Positions 12,755-25,565 of a stretch of 64,000 bases of DNA are shown one piece after another. The position numbers and the translations under genes are program-made. The DNA is from Ceratodon purpureus (lineage: Eukaryota; Streptophyta; Bryopsida; Pseudoditrichales; Ditrichaceae). The stretch spans positions 2,707,040-2,771,039 of the forward strand of contig CM026430.1 in the NCBI GenBank assembly GCA_014871385.1, in the 5' to 3' direction. How positions within the stretch are numbered: position 1 is the first letter of the stretch; each line of letters begins with the position of its first letter. The notes under the pieces are model-generated. The model worked only from the letters and a program-made list of their open reading frames with translations, did no database searches and had not been told where the DNA came from.

Positions 12755-14819
12755 GATTATGAACATTCTCCGACTCAAACAGGTGACGCGTGGACAAATC
12801 GCTGCCAGAACAATGGCACACATGATTCTTTTGTAGAGATTCAATAAACCAGAACTATAGACGCATTTGTGTCTGAGTTCACAGGTACCCGCTTTGATAG
12901 ACTTCAGTTACTTTCAATGTATCATAGTTGCTAGGCTTGATTAGCTAGGCTCAGGGCTTTATAATTTATTTGTTATGGTGCTTAACAAACGGTTAGATCT
13001 GATGGTCTTTCCACTTGCATCGTGGCTATCTGTTCCAATACGGTTAGGAGAGAGTTACGTAGTGAGCGATTGCTTTGACGAGTGCAGGTAGTTATCTAGT
13101 GTATTCTTTAACAATTCATATACAGTTCAATGTGACTTCTACTTGTACACTCAATTTCTTCACTCAATTTCTGTCTCGTACAATAGCAGCTGATGAATAA
13201 CTGCAATTCGAGTCATTCACAATGTTCCTGAAATTGAAGTGTATCGTCAAACTGCACAACAGGATTGTGGATACGCAGAATATGAAAACTCCAACTCCGA
13301 ATCTCATTCTGGCTATGCACTAGAATATTACTAAACTTATCAGACCCTTCAACTAATGCATCTTGAACTTGTGATTAATTTATGTGCTTTTTGGAAGACC
13401 TTCGACAACAGGATCTGCGCTAAGTCGACATTGTTCTATGTACTACAGCAGTATTGAAGACAACATGTTGCAACTCCGTCGCTTCGAGCACGTATGGGTC
13501 TGCCTCCGAAGGCGTCAGCAGTGGAATGGCTGCTTCAAGTCCATCTTCATCAACTACAAAGGACTCCGCGTTCATTCACGTCCAACATTGTTGTCCAAGG
13601 TCGCCGTCGCCACGTTCAAACCAGAGTTGTGCGGGTATCACACAAAATCTACGCAACAGTTACATGTAACATTTAGTGTGGTCATACTCATGTTCATTAG
13701 AAGCAGATTTAAGAGATACCCGCACAACTCTGGTTCAAACCTGGTGTATACTAAACCCGCAGTTCTCCATTATGTGCATTCTGGATCTCAAGGCGCGGCA
13801 GCCAATTCACTATGCAGTGCTTATTGCACTATACAGTGTTTATTGCATTTAGCATTAATCACCAATCGATTTGTCTTGCTCCATGTGCACATTCGAGCAT
13901 TAAAATAACTCCAGAAAACACTCCATCGCGTGCTACTAGTATCAACTTCTGGGCGAAGAGGATACATTCCGGACACACTCCAAAACGGATTGACATATCG
14001 GCACGCCGTTACTTGAAGTTAACAACCAACTAGCTCAGTTCTGATTAAGTTGAGTACAGTGGGCAATATTTCGGCTCAGGTACGTCTGTAGAGGGATTAA
14101 TAAACTGTATTTTTCTCTTCGAGTATCCTATCATTCTGGCCACGATGTCAGCATTTGTTCACAAGATCTATAAGAGTTGATGAATTGAGAAACTCCAAAT
14201 TTGCACATTTGAAGCCCTCACACATGAGCTTCCATAAGTCTAATTACCGATTCACTAACTCAGATTGTGTCCGATACATCTAGATGATAGCGGTATTAGA
14301 CTAGAGACAACTGAAGACTACTGGTTGATGAGAGAAATGGGTAACCTGGCTACTCTACCAGACAGCATCTCGAAGATATAATCTCTCGTGCACAGAAATA
14401 ATCTCTCTTATGAGTTAAATGACATTTATATCATAATTAGTGATCTCGTTTAAAATGAAACTATTGATAATGCCAGTAGCGTTCATCGCTCAAGACTCTA
14501 GAAAAAAAGAAAGTCACATTTTGAGTATAAAAGAAGTACCAGGCGAGCATGATAACAAAAATTGCCGAGGAGAGACCTCATGCACAAGAATAATATATTA
14601 CTGATCACAATGTTGAACAAGGGAATGGAGATGATGCCCCAACCAGACTTCTCACTCCTTCCAAAGAATCGAATGATACACCGACATAATGTCAAAATCC
14701 TAACCACACTGTGAATCAACTTGTTTTCTCATCACTATCCCTACTTCAACTGCAATCAATAATGTAGGTATAATCAAACAACAACACCGGAGATACCGAA
14801 CGAACACCGCTCAATCCCT
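12755..14819. other. Intergenic region between PI4K alpha and the lipid-transfer gene
   Basis: Contains the 3' ends of two convergent genes. No coding region is supported; the overlapping reading frames near 13384-14033 show no domain. The one clear structure is the long hairpin at 13620-13734, given separately. Confidence 0.55.
13620..13734. other. Hairpin with 20-bp perfect arms (miRNA-precursor-like or tiny inverted-repeat element)
   Basis: The arm at 13620-13639 (ACCAGAGTTGTGCGGGTATC) is perfectly complementary to 13715-13734. After a small internal bulge the stem continues for six pairs (13645-13650 with 13705-13710), leaving a loop of about 54 nt. Arm length and total size fit a plant miRNA precursor, but an inverted repeat left by a small element is equally possible. 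Strand of any transcript is unknown. Confidence 0.4.
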
Positions 14820-16064
14820 CTACAACAACCTCAACAAAGCAAACGCCGCAGCAGCGAACACCGCAGACGAAGCGGTCACCGAGGAAGCACCGCTCGCGGC
14901 CGGCGCAGCGGCGGGGCCTGAGACGGGGCCGTTGACGCCGGGCTCACCGATAACGGGAGCAGGAGGAGTCATGACAGAAGGAGGCACGATAGATCCCTCA
15001 GGAGTCATGGAAGGAGGCGAGCCCATGGGAGGAGTCATCATGGAAGGAGGAGTAGCGCCCATCGGTGGTGACATCGAAGGGCCCATTGAAGGTCCCATGG
15101 AAGGCGGAGTAGCGCCAATCGGTGGTGACATCGAAGGTCCCATTGAAGGTCCCATGGAAGGAGGAGACGAGCCCATGGAGGGAGGAGTGTTGCCCATGGA
15201 AGGAGGGGTAGCGCCCATGGAAGGAGGAGAGGCACCCATGGAAGGAGGTGAAGCTCCCATTGACGGGGGAGAAGCACCCATGGAAGGAGGAGATGCGCCC
15301 ATGGAAGGAGGAGTAGCGCTGCCGGAAGGAGGAGTGGCGCCCATCGGAGGAGACGTCATAGGTGGTGAAGAGCCCATGGGAGGAGACATCATCGGAGGTG
15401 AAGACTCTGAGGGAGGCGACATTGTTGGTGGCGAGGAGCCCATGGGAGGAGACATCATCGGAGGAGACGAGCCCATGGGAGGAGACATCATCGGAGGAGA
15501 CGAGCCCATGGGAGGAGACATCATCGGGGGAGAGGAGCCCATGGGAGGAGACATCATCGGGGGAGAGGAGCCCGAGGGAGGAGACATTGTTGGTGGTGAA
15601 GAGCCCATGGGAGGAGACATCATCGGGGGGGACATCATCGGAGGTGAAGAGCCCGAAGGAGGAGACATCGTTGGTGGAGTGGAGCCCATGGGGGGAGACA
15701 TCATGGGAGGGGTGGAGCCAGACGGGGGCGAGCCAAGCGCAGGGCACTTGGACGAGTCGACGGACACACCGCAGTCGCGGGGTAATGCGAGTGCCTTGGT
15801 GACATTCACGGTGGGGCTACCCTGCAGCTGCGAGATGGCAGAGCAGAGGCAAGTAGGCTGGTTCGAGTTCAGCATGCTCACTCCGGAGCAGCATCCTGAG
15901 GGCACCTGAGTCTCGGGTCCAGTGACATAGCTGAAGCAGGGAGCAAGGATGCTGTATGCCGCACTGCAGTCAGCGGGAGGTGAGCCCTGTGCGGAGACAC
16001 CTGCTACTAAGAGTGCGAAGACGACGGCAATCTGCATCCGGTGCGCCATTGCTGTTGAATTCAC
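14820..16064 (-). CDS. GPI-anchored lipid-transfer-like protein (LTPG) with long Pro/Met/Ser repeat
   Basis: A single exon of 414 aa. Residues 1-25 are a signal peptide ending VSA before QGSPP; Met6 is an alternative start that still leaves a signal peptide. Residues about 32-108 hold the complete eight-cysteine motif in the order C, C, CC, CLC, C, C (ADC, APC, GCC, CLC, RDC, SKC), the hallmark of plant non-specific lipid-transfer proteins. About 250 residues of SPPMMSPPMGSS-type repeat follow, and the C-terminus ends in a small-residue site (SGASS) plus a hydrophobic tail, as expected for a GPI anchor. Such proteins bind lipids at the outer face of the plasma membrane or in the wall and help export cuticle lipids; that role is family knowledge. 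The repeat is longer and richer in Met than usual. The high-GC repeat leaves long open frames on the other strand; these are shadows. Confidence 0.88.
   Translation of the reverse strand: MNSTAMAHRMQIAVVFALLVAGVSAQGSPPADCSAAYSILAPCFSYVTGPETQVPSGCCSGVSMLNSNQPTCLCSAISQLQGSPTVNVTKALALPRDCGVSVDSSKCPALGSPPSGSTPPMMSPPMGSTPPTMSPPSGSSPPMMSPPMMSPPMGSSPPTMSPPSGSSPPMMSPPMGSSPPMMSPPMGSSPPMMSPPMGSSPPMMSPPMGSSPPTMSPPSESSPPMMSPPMGSSPPMTSPPMGATPPSGSATPPSMGASPPSMGASPPSMGASPPSMGASPPSMGATPPSMGNTPPSMGSSPPSMGPSMGPSMSPPIGATPPSMGPSMGPSMSPPMGATPPSMMTPPMGSPPSMTPEGSIVPPSVMTPPAPVIGEPGVNGPVSGPAAAPAASGASSVTASSAVFAAAAFALLRLL
14998..15730 (-). repeat. Coding minisatellite of the lipid-transfer gene
   Basis: Imperfect tandem units of 18-39 bases encode SPPMMSPPMGSS, SPPTMSPPSGSS and, nearer the C-terminus, GASPPSM and GPSMGPSM. 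Unit sizes are multiples of three, so copy-number change keeps the frame. The domain probably forms an extended, possibly Hyp-O-glycosylated stalk between the lipid-binding head and the anchor. Confidence 0.75.
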
Positions 16065-16323
16065 TGTGATAGAATCACAAACACTTGATATGGAAGATGA
16101 GGAGCTGGTTGAGGGACCTGGACTGAGCGCTCAGTGGAGACTGAGCTGACTGCAGAATCAAGTGATAAGGGATGGGAGCTCAATTGGTTTTCATACTCGA
16201 GGGAAATTGATAAAGGAGATCTGGTGATCCGGTTATGTCGGTTGGACAAAAGATTGGATCGTGCTGTGGTGGATCAGAACGTACCGCTGAAGCGCGTTCA
16301 AAATTTTCCGCCACTGGTGGCTT

Positions 16324-16340
16324 AAACCCTAAACCCTTAA
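16324..16340. promoter_or_regulatory. Telo-box (AAACCCTAA) upstream of the lipid-transfer gene
   Basis: AAACCCTAAACCCTTAA lies about 260 bases upstream of the start at 16064. Telo-boxes are known promoter elements in plants, often in genes active in dividing cells. The match is seen; a function here is inference. Confidence 0.4.
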
Positions 16341-18087
16341 TCTAGGCTTTACGACAGAAGTTGGGCCCGCTCAAACTGCTTCACGCATCACGTTGCTTTC
16401 TAGCGCGAAGTGGTCTTCGCTGTAAAGAAGCCGGTTGTCTTGGGAAGGAACTCGAAAGATAGGTCTGAAATGGCCGTGTTCCAAGCGAATTCATGAGCAA
16501 GCCAGAAATTTACTGCTCAGGTGCTGTATAAACTGAATCATCCTATCGAGTTCATGAATATACTTCTACATGCCTTGATTTTGTCTGCTCGGTTCACTGT
16601 TGATCACATGAGATTTGCGGCCATTTGCATGTCGGATGATTTTATAACCATGTCACTTATGGAAATCTCTGATCAGAAGAAATTTTACTGTAAGGACTGT
16701 ACAGTCCAGTAGTAATGTCGGCACATGTGGAAGTTCTTACCATGGTGCAGCTCTCGAGGAACTTCGTCCTAATTCATGTCAATCATATCGGAAGTTGAAA
16801 CAGGGAGACCACATCTTCAGGGTAGTGAAAGGACGGGTTGGAGACGTTGCAAATCTCTAGAATGTTACTGGTACTCTAACGGACTGCTTCCGAGATGAAA
16901 AGGATTTTCTGCTGATCATTTGAAGGATATACTATTTCGTATCTCCTGGCTAAGCTTTCAGTTGGTAGATGAGTTTTTGTGGTCGGTTATTGGTGTGGAA
17001 ACCTGGCCAATGTGAACGGAATGGTGGGCACTACTGCAGTTCAGGATTAAAGTTGAATAGTGCAATGTTAACCCTTCAGATAGTCGTGCAAGTTGATAAG
17101 CACCGAGGGTTTATTCAGAATTTTGGGTGAAGCATTATGGCCCAAAGAATCTACAGTAAGCACTCAACAACTGTATCTTGTCGGTGCTTGCGGGAGGTTT
17201 CTATTCGCGGCAGCAGCAGGACGGGAATCACGTGACTCTTTATATCCAAGTTGCGACATCCCGGTTCCTCGCTTGCATTATTGGGCACTTGAAAAGTGTG
17301 GCAGGTCACACTAAATTAATAGGCTTCTTCTCAGGGAGACTTTTAAGCTATTTGAAGCGGACACGTCGCACATATCCTATCACGTCGTTACCTCGTGACA
17401 CCGACAGCCAGGGGAGGTCTATTTGGAATCATGGCAAATGATGCAGAAGCACCCTGGGGTAGGTGAAATTTCATTAATGAGATGCGAATAGAAGACTGGT
17501 TGCTACAGGTGCTGTTCTCTGATCTTATCATTTCTAGATGTTGCAATCGCATATGCTCCGATAGGAACAGAATGAAGAAGAGGAATATCACCACATTTTG
17601 CATGACTCAAATCCTGAACAAAAATGGATATGAAACTATACAGAAGAATTTTACAACTGCTATATGGGCTTCCTTCTTCCCTTTGATGTCGATCTGATCG
17701 CTCTAACTAACTTAATGGTGACACAATTTGTGAACGGTGTTGGCCCTTGTTCTGTAGGAATCCTATGCCTATGCTATTTCAGAAGCATCGGTGATTCGGT
17801 GCTTCAGGTGGTCACTGTTTCGACGGTGACCAGACTTTCCGAGTTTCCTTGTCTAGGGGAGGCGGGTCTCTTGTTTCAAGTTTGAAGTGTAACTGCACCT
17901 TGAGAAGCACATCCGCGACTTCGAGTAACATCTGCTACCAGAACTGCTGCTGTTCAGCAGCTTCTCTCATATCCTGATCAGAAATGCTTAACATGGTCGG
18001 TGTTCACTGGTCTTGATCAAGAAGCACTGTAAATTCGATGAGTAAATCCATTTGGCCTAAGAAGTGCAGTTTTCGATTCACACATCA
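16341..18087. other. Intergenic region between the lipid-transfer gene and the receptor kinase
   Basis: No gene or repeat is supported. It should hold the promoter of the lipid-transfer gene and the 3' end of the receptor kinase gene. A small hairpin (TGGTCAC with GTGACCA) lies near 17809-17832. Confidence 0.5.
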
Positions 18088-21000
18088 TCACCATGTAGTT
18101 AACGCAGTCCCACGAAGTTTTGCCTTGTTGGGATCAGTCAGGCCTAATCCTAAAAATTCTGGTCTCTGAGGAATATCCGGGACATCTGCATCACCAGACA
18201 GCAACGACACCACCCGCACCATATGTGGCCGGGAAGAAGCTTCCCCTTGCGAGCAGAGGAGTGCCACTTTGATAAGCAGAAGCGCTTGCTCCTCATCACA
18301 TCCCTCCCTCACTTTGGGGTCTACAAGGTCCATGACTCGTCTTTGTTCATACAGATTCCATGCCTGCACAACAACAACCAGTGCATTGAAGAGACAGAAT
18401 AATGCATAATTTAATCCAGTAGCAAGACTAATCATATTCACGTTTTCCACTTATTATTCATGAGCTTTGGGTAGAGTCAAACTTAAGTAAAAATTAAGCT
18501 AGCTTACCCAAGAGAGAAGATATTGTTCCTCTGCCGGGAGCTTTTGGTTCATACTTTCCCTGCCAGAGACAAGCTCAAGAGCTATGATGCCGAAGCTGAA
18601 GACATCGGTCTTAGGAGTAAGCTGCCCATAACGTGCATATTCTGGTGCTACGTAGCCCCTGCATCCCCCAAAACCGAGAAAACATATGAGGAACCTGCCT
18701 CTGGAAAGTATATATTATCAACGATATGTAAAGCTTCCACTAGAAGTAAACTCCACCTCCGAGATTCGACTAACCTCTTTCCTTCGATGCGTGTGAGCAC
18801 CTTCCGTTCATTGTTTTGGCACATTCTTGCCAGACCAAAATCAGCAATCTTCGGCTCCATGTTCCTATCCAACAGGATATTGCTGGCTTTAATGTCTCCA
18901 TGAGCAAGACGTGTTGGACCTCTGGAGTGGAGGTATGAGAGCCCCTTCGCCATCCCAAGAGCAATGTTGTACCGAATTGGCCACTCTAACAGGATCGCCT
19001 TAGGCCCTGAGCATTGGACAAAGAGATTTCCTTGAAGTTAAACTAATGCTTAACACAATTCTGGATCCAAAGAAACTACCCTCATCCGAAAAAATGCATA
19101 TCTGAACATAAGCATGAACATGAACGACACAGCGAAATATTGCTTGAAGTGGTAAGTTCGATTCTGGGGACTGACCAAATAACGCTTGGGCGAGACATTT
19201 ATTTTCTACGTATTCATAGACAAGCAGCCGGCTGTTGCCACGGATTCCACAGCCACGAAGCTTTACAAGATTCTTGTGTTGCAAGACAGATATAAGTTCA
19301 ACTTCGTTGAGAAAATCCCGGTTGCATTGCTTGATGTTTGATGGAAGCTCCTTCACTGCTACTTCACTGCCGTCCCGCATGGTGCCCTGCCAAAAAATAA
19401 GAGCAACTTGTCAAACAGGAAGTATATCTGAGAAATAACATCTTAAAATCAATACCATTTAAAAACACCAACCGCTCTAGAATACATCTAAAGAAGGTGC
19501 TGGATCACGAGGAGAACGAAACAAATGAGTATAGTAATATTATGGACACACCTTGTAAACTGGTCCAAATGCTCCTTCTCCGATCTTGTTTCCTCTATGG
19601 AAACTTCTCGTTGCGGATCTGACCTCCTCGTAAGAGAAGAGACAGCTTGGATGATGATCGGGATTTAGGTCAAATATTTCTGTGAACAAAACATGTCACC
19701 CAATGTATATATCATATTAATCAACTGGGTAACAAAAAAATAAGCGACAACGTATCTGGTTGAGATTAGAAAACTCTGCATTTCAAGTGCCAAATCATTT
19801 TCATAGTTTACCTGACGCATTATCTAGATTGTAATCAGGTGTTCTTCTGCGCTTGATGAAGCATATCAAAAGGCTTGATAAAAACATAAGAGCAACGAAT
19901 GCTCCAATAATCCCTGCGATGATGGGTAGTGACTGGTGGTTGGTATTTTTGCTTGTAATTGGCCCTGAACTTCCTGAATAAGAATAATTGTAAACGTAAG
20001 CAAACGCTAAAAACCCAACCTCACCCAAAAAAATTTAAAAAATGATGAGAAAACATTACATCAACAAAGCGCATAGGTACTTCATTGCAGATGCAAAACT
20101 GAGGCCAGACTGACCAAACTTTTTTACCTTCATTTAATGGCGATGTCTGAAGGTTGGATGATACAAGTCCATACGGCTCATAATCCGGAAGTTTGATGGT
20201 TTTGTTAACTAGTTCGGACTCAATTAATGTAACCTGGGACCTATCCCACTTCTGAGCACCTGCTGGAGGGTATAAAAGGACCTTCGCCTTGAGCTCCGAC
20301 ACGGTTTGGTTTTGATATGTGGCATTCTCTATCCACAAATTCTCTGCAGATACGTTTAGTCCGGAGGCTAAAGTTCGTCTCAAATGACCAATTCTTGCCC
20401 CGTCAAGACCATATGTTGCAGTCCAGGCAAAGAACATGTTACAAATGTAAGGATAGGAACAGTTACAAGTAGCGGGGTGGACAACGGCATTCTGATCGCA
20501 TTTGTTGGAACATGAAATTGGTTGTTGCCATGTGTTGGGACCAGTTAAACGGCCGGAGTATGAGCATATATCAGGGAAGGGAAACGATTGATTTTCACAG
20601 ATAGGATTCCCCCCAAGCCTGCAAAGAAACACCAGAAAAATATATTCAGAACAAAGTATAAATCGAAGTAAGCAAAGCCATCAGATATACTCATTTGCGA
20701 CACAACGTAACCTGTTAACTCAGTCAAAGTACAATACAGATAAGACGTGTAAACAATACCCAGGGTCATGAACTTCAATTGAATGAATGAAAATTGAAGT
20801 ACATACTTTGGATCGATAAACGGGCTTGGTAGGTTGATCACAGCCGTGATGTTGTTGTTGATCATGTAAGCATTCACGTGACCGGATGTTCGCATACCGC
20901 CATCGAAAACTCCAGTGAACTGATTGAGGCTTAAATTTCTGTAGAGCAAGACAGTTGACATAAAAACCTTGAATAAAATGAGGACTCCCACAAATAGGCA

Positions 21001-24000
21001 AACTTCTTGCAGTGGCTTTAATATGAAATCACAAAACCCATATGAAGTGCATATTCCACGTCAGTAGCCAAGCTGAAACATGCGCATATTCCATAGTTAA
21101 ATAACTTGAAAGCCAAAAACCGGGAATGTATAGGAGGTTAACCTAATGAGCTGCCATAACAGAAACACGTATCTAAACAACGGAAAACATCATACTTGGA
21201 GTATCAAATAAAAGACTTGCGGCTACTTGGAATAAGATGAAAATTTGTAAGCTGGCATTGAGAGTTTGAAGACTTCTCGAGAGACTGATACTCGAAATCT
21301 GGTTAAAGCAAAACAACACTGCTTACAGTTTGTTAACGAGTGGCAACTGGAGAAGAAATTGGGGAGGCGGTCCTACGAAGGAGTTCCAACTCAGGTCTCT
21401 GCAAAAGATATTGAACATCCAATGCAAGCACTCATTAGAGAAACTTGGTGAAACGATCAACAGGTCAGCTGTCAAAGTAGAGGTTATACTAAGAGAAAAT
21501 AACAACTAAAAGGCCGTTTAGGAAAGGTCCGAAACATGCAGCATGGTTTGTTATGACCATGTTAGAGTTTCTTCACGTCTTCTCATACTATCCGTGCAAA
21601 GTCAAGTTGCAACAGCTCAGCACCAACCGTGACAAAAGAGTGATTCAGCAGCTGAGAGAATGGGTTCCCTTATTTACATTAGAACAAGCTCCGTTAAATT
21701 GTCGAGTCCATAATTTATTCCATCTGAAATGGCACATGATAAGCACCCAGTGAACCGGTTGCCCCGGAGGAGCAACGTTGTTAACCTCTGCAGCTGGCCC
21801 AGAGAAGGGGGCAATTCCCCACTCAAATTGTTGCGTTTCAAATCTCTGTATTGTCCACCAAATCGAGCTGATAAGAATTATGCTAAGATTCACTTAAGTG
21901 GTGATAAATCACAAACACCCTCTATACTACCATGTAAAAATAATTAGAGTAAGTCTTCAGGATGGGCTGAAGGCCGTATGTACTCACAAGATCAGCAACG
22001 ATGTCAGATTGTTGAAACCCACGGGAAATCCTTTTGGTGAAGAGACAGGTATACTGCCGGAAAGATTGTTGCGCCCTAGCGAGATTTCAAAAGCTTTTGA
22101 TAGGTAACCTAATGTATAAGGTATTTCACCCACAAGCTGGTTCCGCTTCAGATATCTGACTTGCCAAAAAAAAGGGAGCAGTCTGTTTAGTGTATCTTTG
22201 ATGGCAGGTGACAAATTCAAAGACCACAGAAGGAACATGATTACGTATAATCGTATCAATATAGCAAATGCCACTGCGAAATAAACACTTCTGTAAGTTG
22301 AGGAATACTGAGGGAAAAAAATAAAGGGTCTGCGAAGAACTCACATGTAACTAGCGTTTCTCAGATTACCCAAGCCCCTTGGAATCCTTCCAGACAAACT
22401 ACAATTTGATAAATCCCTGCAAGATGACACACCGGTGCAATTTAGACAGGTTACACAAAATTGCAAACAATCATGATCGTCCCAACAGCACTGAGATGGA
22501 CGATGAAGAGTTCAAACAGAAAATAATTAAAATCATTGCATACAGATCTCACAATATTGCAAATGCAAGGACTAGTTCCTCTGTAGAACTAAGTCAAGCA
22601 TGTTGTCAAAAATAGGTGGATTAGAAATAGCAAGTACTCACAAAGCATACAATCGACGGAGTTGACCAATTTCCTTTGGAATTGGTCCAGTAAGTCCAGG
22701 ATTGTTCTGTAAGTTTCTGCCAACAAAATGACACATTGTAGCTCAGAGCAAGAAACTAATATGGGAAAATTGGTGATCCACCGAGGATGAAAAAAACAGC
22801 ATACACACACAGCCTCCACTAGACATAAAGGATACTTTTATTTTCCACTCTCATTCTTCTCATGACGCTCAAATTTTTGAATGCGAATGTCTCTGAATAA
22901 TGTAGATTATCAATACAGCTTGCTAGAAATGAGAAAAACCAATTGAGACCCCAGGCATCAGAAAATTGAGGGGACACTTACAGGAACTGTAGGTTCTTAA
23001 GTTGGCCAATGGATGGGGACAGAGTTCCTATAATTCCAAATTGATCCAACCTCCTTCAATACACGAACAGGAAGGACAACATCAGCCTTTCGTAAGAATA
23101 GCCACTGGCAGCAACCTCCGAGTGCAAGCTATATAGTAGTCAACAACATCCTAAATCGACTTCTGTAATCATAAACTTCTGCAAGCAGATGAACTTCTGC
23201 AATATCAATAAAAACAAGCAAAATAATACAGAAACTGATTCTTCAATGCGTTTATAAATATGCCAACGAACTTACAGTGAAGTGACCGACTCCTGGAAGC
23301 AGGACACGCCAGTCCAATTATTCAAACATGGGTCAGACCCCCACGTCCAGTTCTGAGATAATCCTGGTGTGGCATTCCAACCTTGTACAAGTCCATGCAA
23401 AGCGTTCACTGCAATATTCAAACGAGACAAAATAAGTGCCCAAGATATATCAAGAGTCCTCTAGAGACACTGACCAACACTGACTGAATTTGAAGCAGTG
23501 GCTAAACACTTACTTTGGACGTCTTCGTCAGCCCTTAATGTCTAGACATCAAATTAAAGTCTATTTCACAGCAGGATTGTGTTTGCATACACCTCGAAGG
23601 TTAACCATGTAATATTTCCGAAGTAATATAAAAAATGACAATGCTGTGTCCCACTCCTGAAGTCATCAATTTCTCTAAAACGTTGTAAAGAAGAGCTTTT
23701 GACTCCCAACCTAGATGTGAAAGGAGCGATCGCAAAATGACCCAAACATGAAATGCTCGCACTAGACAGAGGTTTTAGTCATTAAAAGATTCTTCCACCA
23801 CCGCTTCAAGTACCAAAGGATGATACTGCATTTTTATAATTCTTAAATCTGCCTCAAAGCTCACTGCCCTCGATAGAAACCAAAAATATAACCCTGCTGA
23901 AACCAATTAGATCACTTATCGACTAACATCCACTGCCACAAAAGTACGGTTCTATATCATACTTACAATCTAAGTCTACTGAGAATGACCATAAAACAGT

Positions 24001-24633
24001 GTGTAAACCAGATTTTTTCAGTGATGATTTGCGAGTCTTTAAACTTCATCAGATGCCTATCTATGCGCACTCAAGCCCAAAGACAGTCTCTGGAGTGAAC
24101 GCAATCTATGTTGCTGAGTACATGATCTAGAAAATTATGCTAAAGAACCTTGTAAGGATGGTTGTAACCAGGCAAAAAAATTCTCCATCCTCCTTATTCG
24201 CGCCACTAACAATCAATGGACAACACTGTAGAAGGTACTGTACCACCGTGGTTTCGTTATTTTCCCTGTCATGTTCGATCCCGCAATTGATACTAAACTC
24301 TTGAAATCCGGAGGAACAACACATGAATCTTGAATTCAATCCGCGAGAGTTTCTGACGTTTCGAGTGACAACAAAAAAGATGCATTCCTGTTCCTGCAGA
24401 TCCACATTGCACCCAGGAGAAGATTCAAGGAAGAAGAAATGAGCTCACGTACCATCGGACCACAAAGTACCAGCGGAGGCCGACGGCAGCGGAGCGAAGG
24501 AATGCGAGAAGACGAACAAAGAGAAAAGAAGGATTTGCAAACGCCTAGTGTTGCCCCTGGAATTCCAGGCCATGGCAGCCGCCAGCTCCTTCCCTACCAA
24601 AACTGAACTCCTCCACTCCCCATCAACTGCCAT
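18088..24633 (-). CDS. LRR-VIII receptor-like kinase, 16 exons, intact, non-RD
   Basis: Exons: 24633-24453, 23408-23276, 23053-22982, 22716-22642, 22416-22345, 22155-21988, 21845-21678, 21398-21327, 20938-20807, 20618-20128, 19973-19812, 19679-19552, 19386-19176, 19006-18775, 18658-18508, 18363-18088; 2724 bases, 907 aa, all introns GT-AG. Met21 (24573) gives a better signal peptide than Met1. The ectodomain begins with the LRR cap WNATPGLSQNWTWGSDPCLN, then LRRs encoded by 72-, 75- and 168-base exons that all break in phase 2. A Cys-rich juxtamembrane region like that of LRR-VIII-1 receptors (HPCA1 group) follows. TM is about residues 538-561. The kinase has the Gly loop IGEGAFGPVYK, VAVK (Lys630), HGD at 724-726 and DFG at 744-746. 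The kinase half resembles LRR-VIII-2. Gly in place of Arg in HRD makes it a non-RD kinase. Ligand unknown. Confidence 0.92.
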
Positions 24634-25565
24634 TGTCGCCCAATCTCACTCATCTTCCCTCCTCTTCACCACCAGAAACGATCTCCCCCACTTCCACAAA
24701 ACCCCTCCCCCTTGAATCCCCAAATTCATCCACCAACCTTCTTAGATCAAGCACGTTTGAACCAGCTTCCTTTCAAGCTTTCGTTCCAGCTCCTCACGAA
24801 TCCCAGATAACCATAAAACCACATCACCATGCTCCCCTGAACCCCCTCATCTCCTCATCTCCTCTCCTTGAAGCACCACATCTGAATCCAAATCTAGGCA
24901 CCCCTGCACTGTAGATCAAAAACCGAAAACTCGACCGCTCGCATTGAAGTGAGGAGCCGAGAGAGAGGTGAGGACTCAGCACGGAATGCATGCAATGACG
25001 CACGCGTACCAAGTGGGCAACGCAGAGGAGAATGCGAGGACGACCTGGTGACTGGGAAAAAGGAGATGGAATCGGGACAGCAGCAATTGGCAGCGGCGAT
25101 GACCTCCCAAGTTTGGCCTGTCGCTAACGGCAGCTGATCATCCCGCGAGCGAGATCGATGGCCGCCACAGCATCCGTCAACGAGAAACGAGGGACCCACA
25201 CCGTCTCCCCGGACCCCCATGCCCCCCTTCATTAACCCCTCACCCACCCCGGACAAACAATAGTATCTCCCCCCCGCTTTCCCAGCTCCAGGCTCCCCGC
25301 ATCCATGATCCCCTCCCTTCCCCATCGCCACTAGCCCCTCAACAACATCCACTCCCACTCCCCACCGCTTCTCCAGCTCAAGATCTAGAACTCCTCTTCC
25401 TCGTCCTCCTAGATTGTGAACCAGTTGCTAGAATCTGTCAACAACAACCTGAGCCTCCGTAAACAACTCATGACTCACTCATCTTCACAGATTCTCATCA
25501 ACAGCATCGATTCTTCTCACCCTCGTCGTCCCGAACTTCATCGATTCTTCACCGCTCTCAGAAGT
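24634..25565. other. Upstream region of the receptor kinase
   Basis: C- and CT-rich on the + strand (GA-rich in the sense of the receptor gene), compatible with its promoter and 5' leader. Overlapping open frames follow the skewed composition and carry no recognisable domain. Confidence 0.5.

Noticed and set aside
13384-13908. 174-codon + strand frame after PI4K alpha
   Set aside because: No domain, no splice context, and it runs through the 13620-13734 hairpin; composition is that of non-coding DNA.
14932-15909. 325-codon + strand frame rich in GGDIIGGEEPMGG
   Set aside because: It is the antisense shadow of the Pro/Met/Ser repeat of the lipid-transfer gene; that gene has a signal peptide, eight-Cys motif and GPI tail in the other strand.
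21700-21760. A 23-base intron inside exon 7 of the receptor kinase (GTGCTTATC...TTTCAG)
   Set aside because: Far below plant intron size. Without it the exon is 168 bases, the same as exon 6, and the frame stays open.
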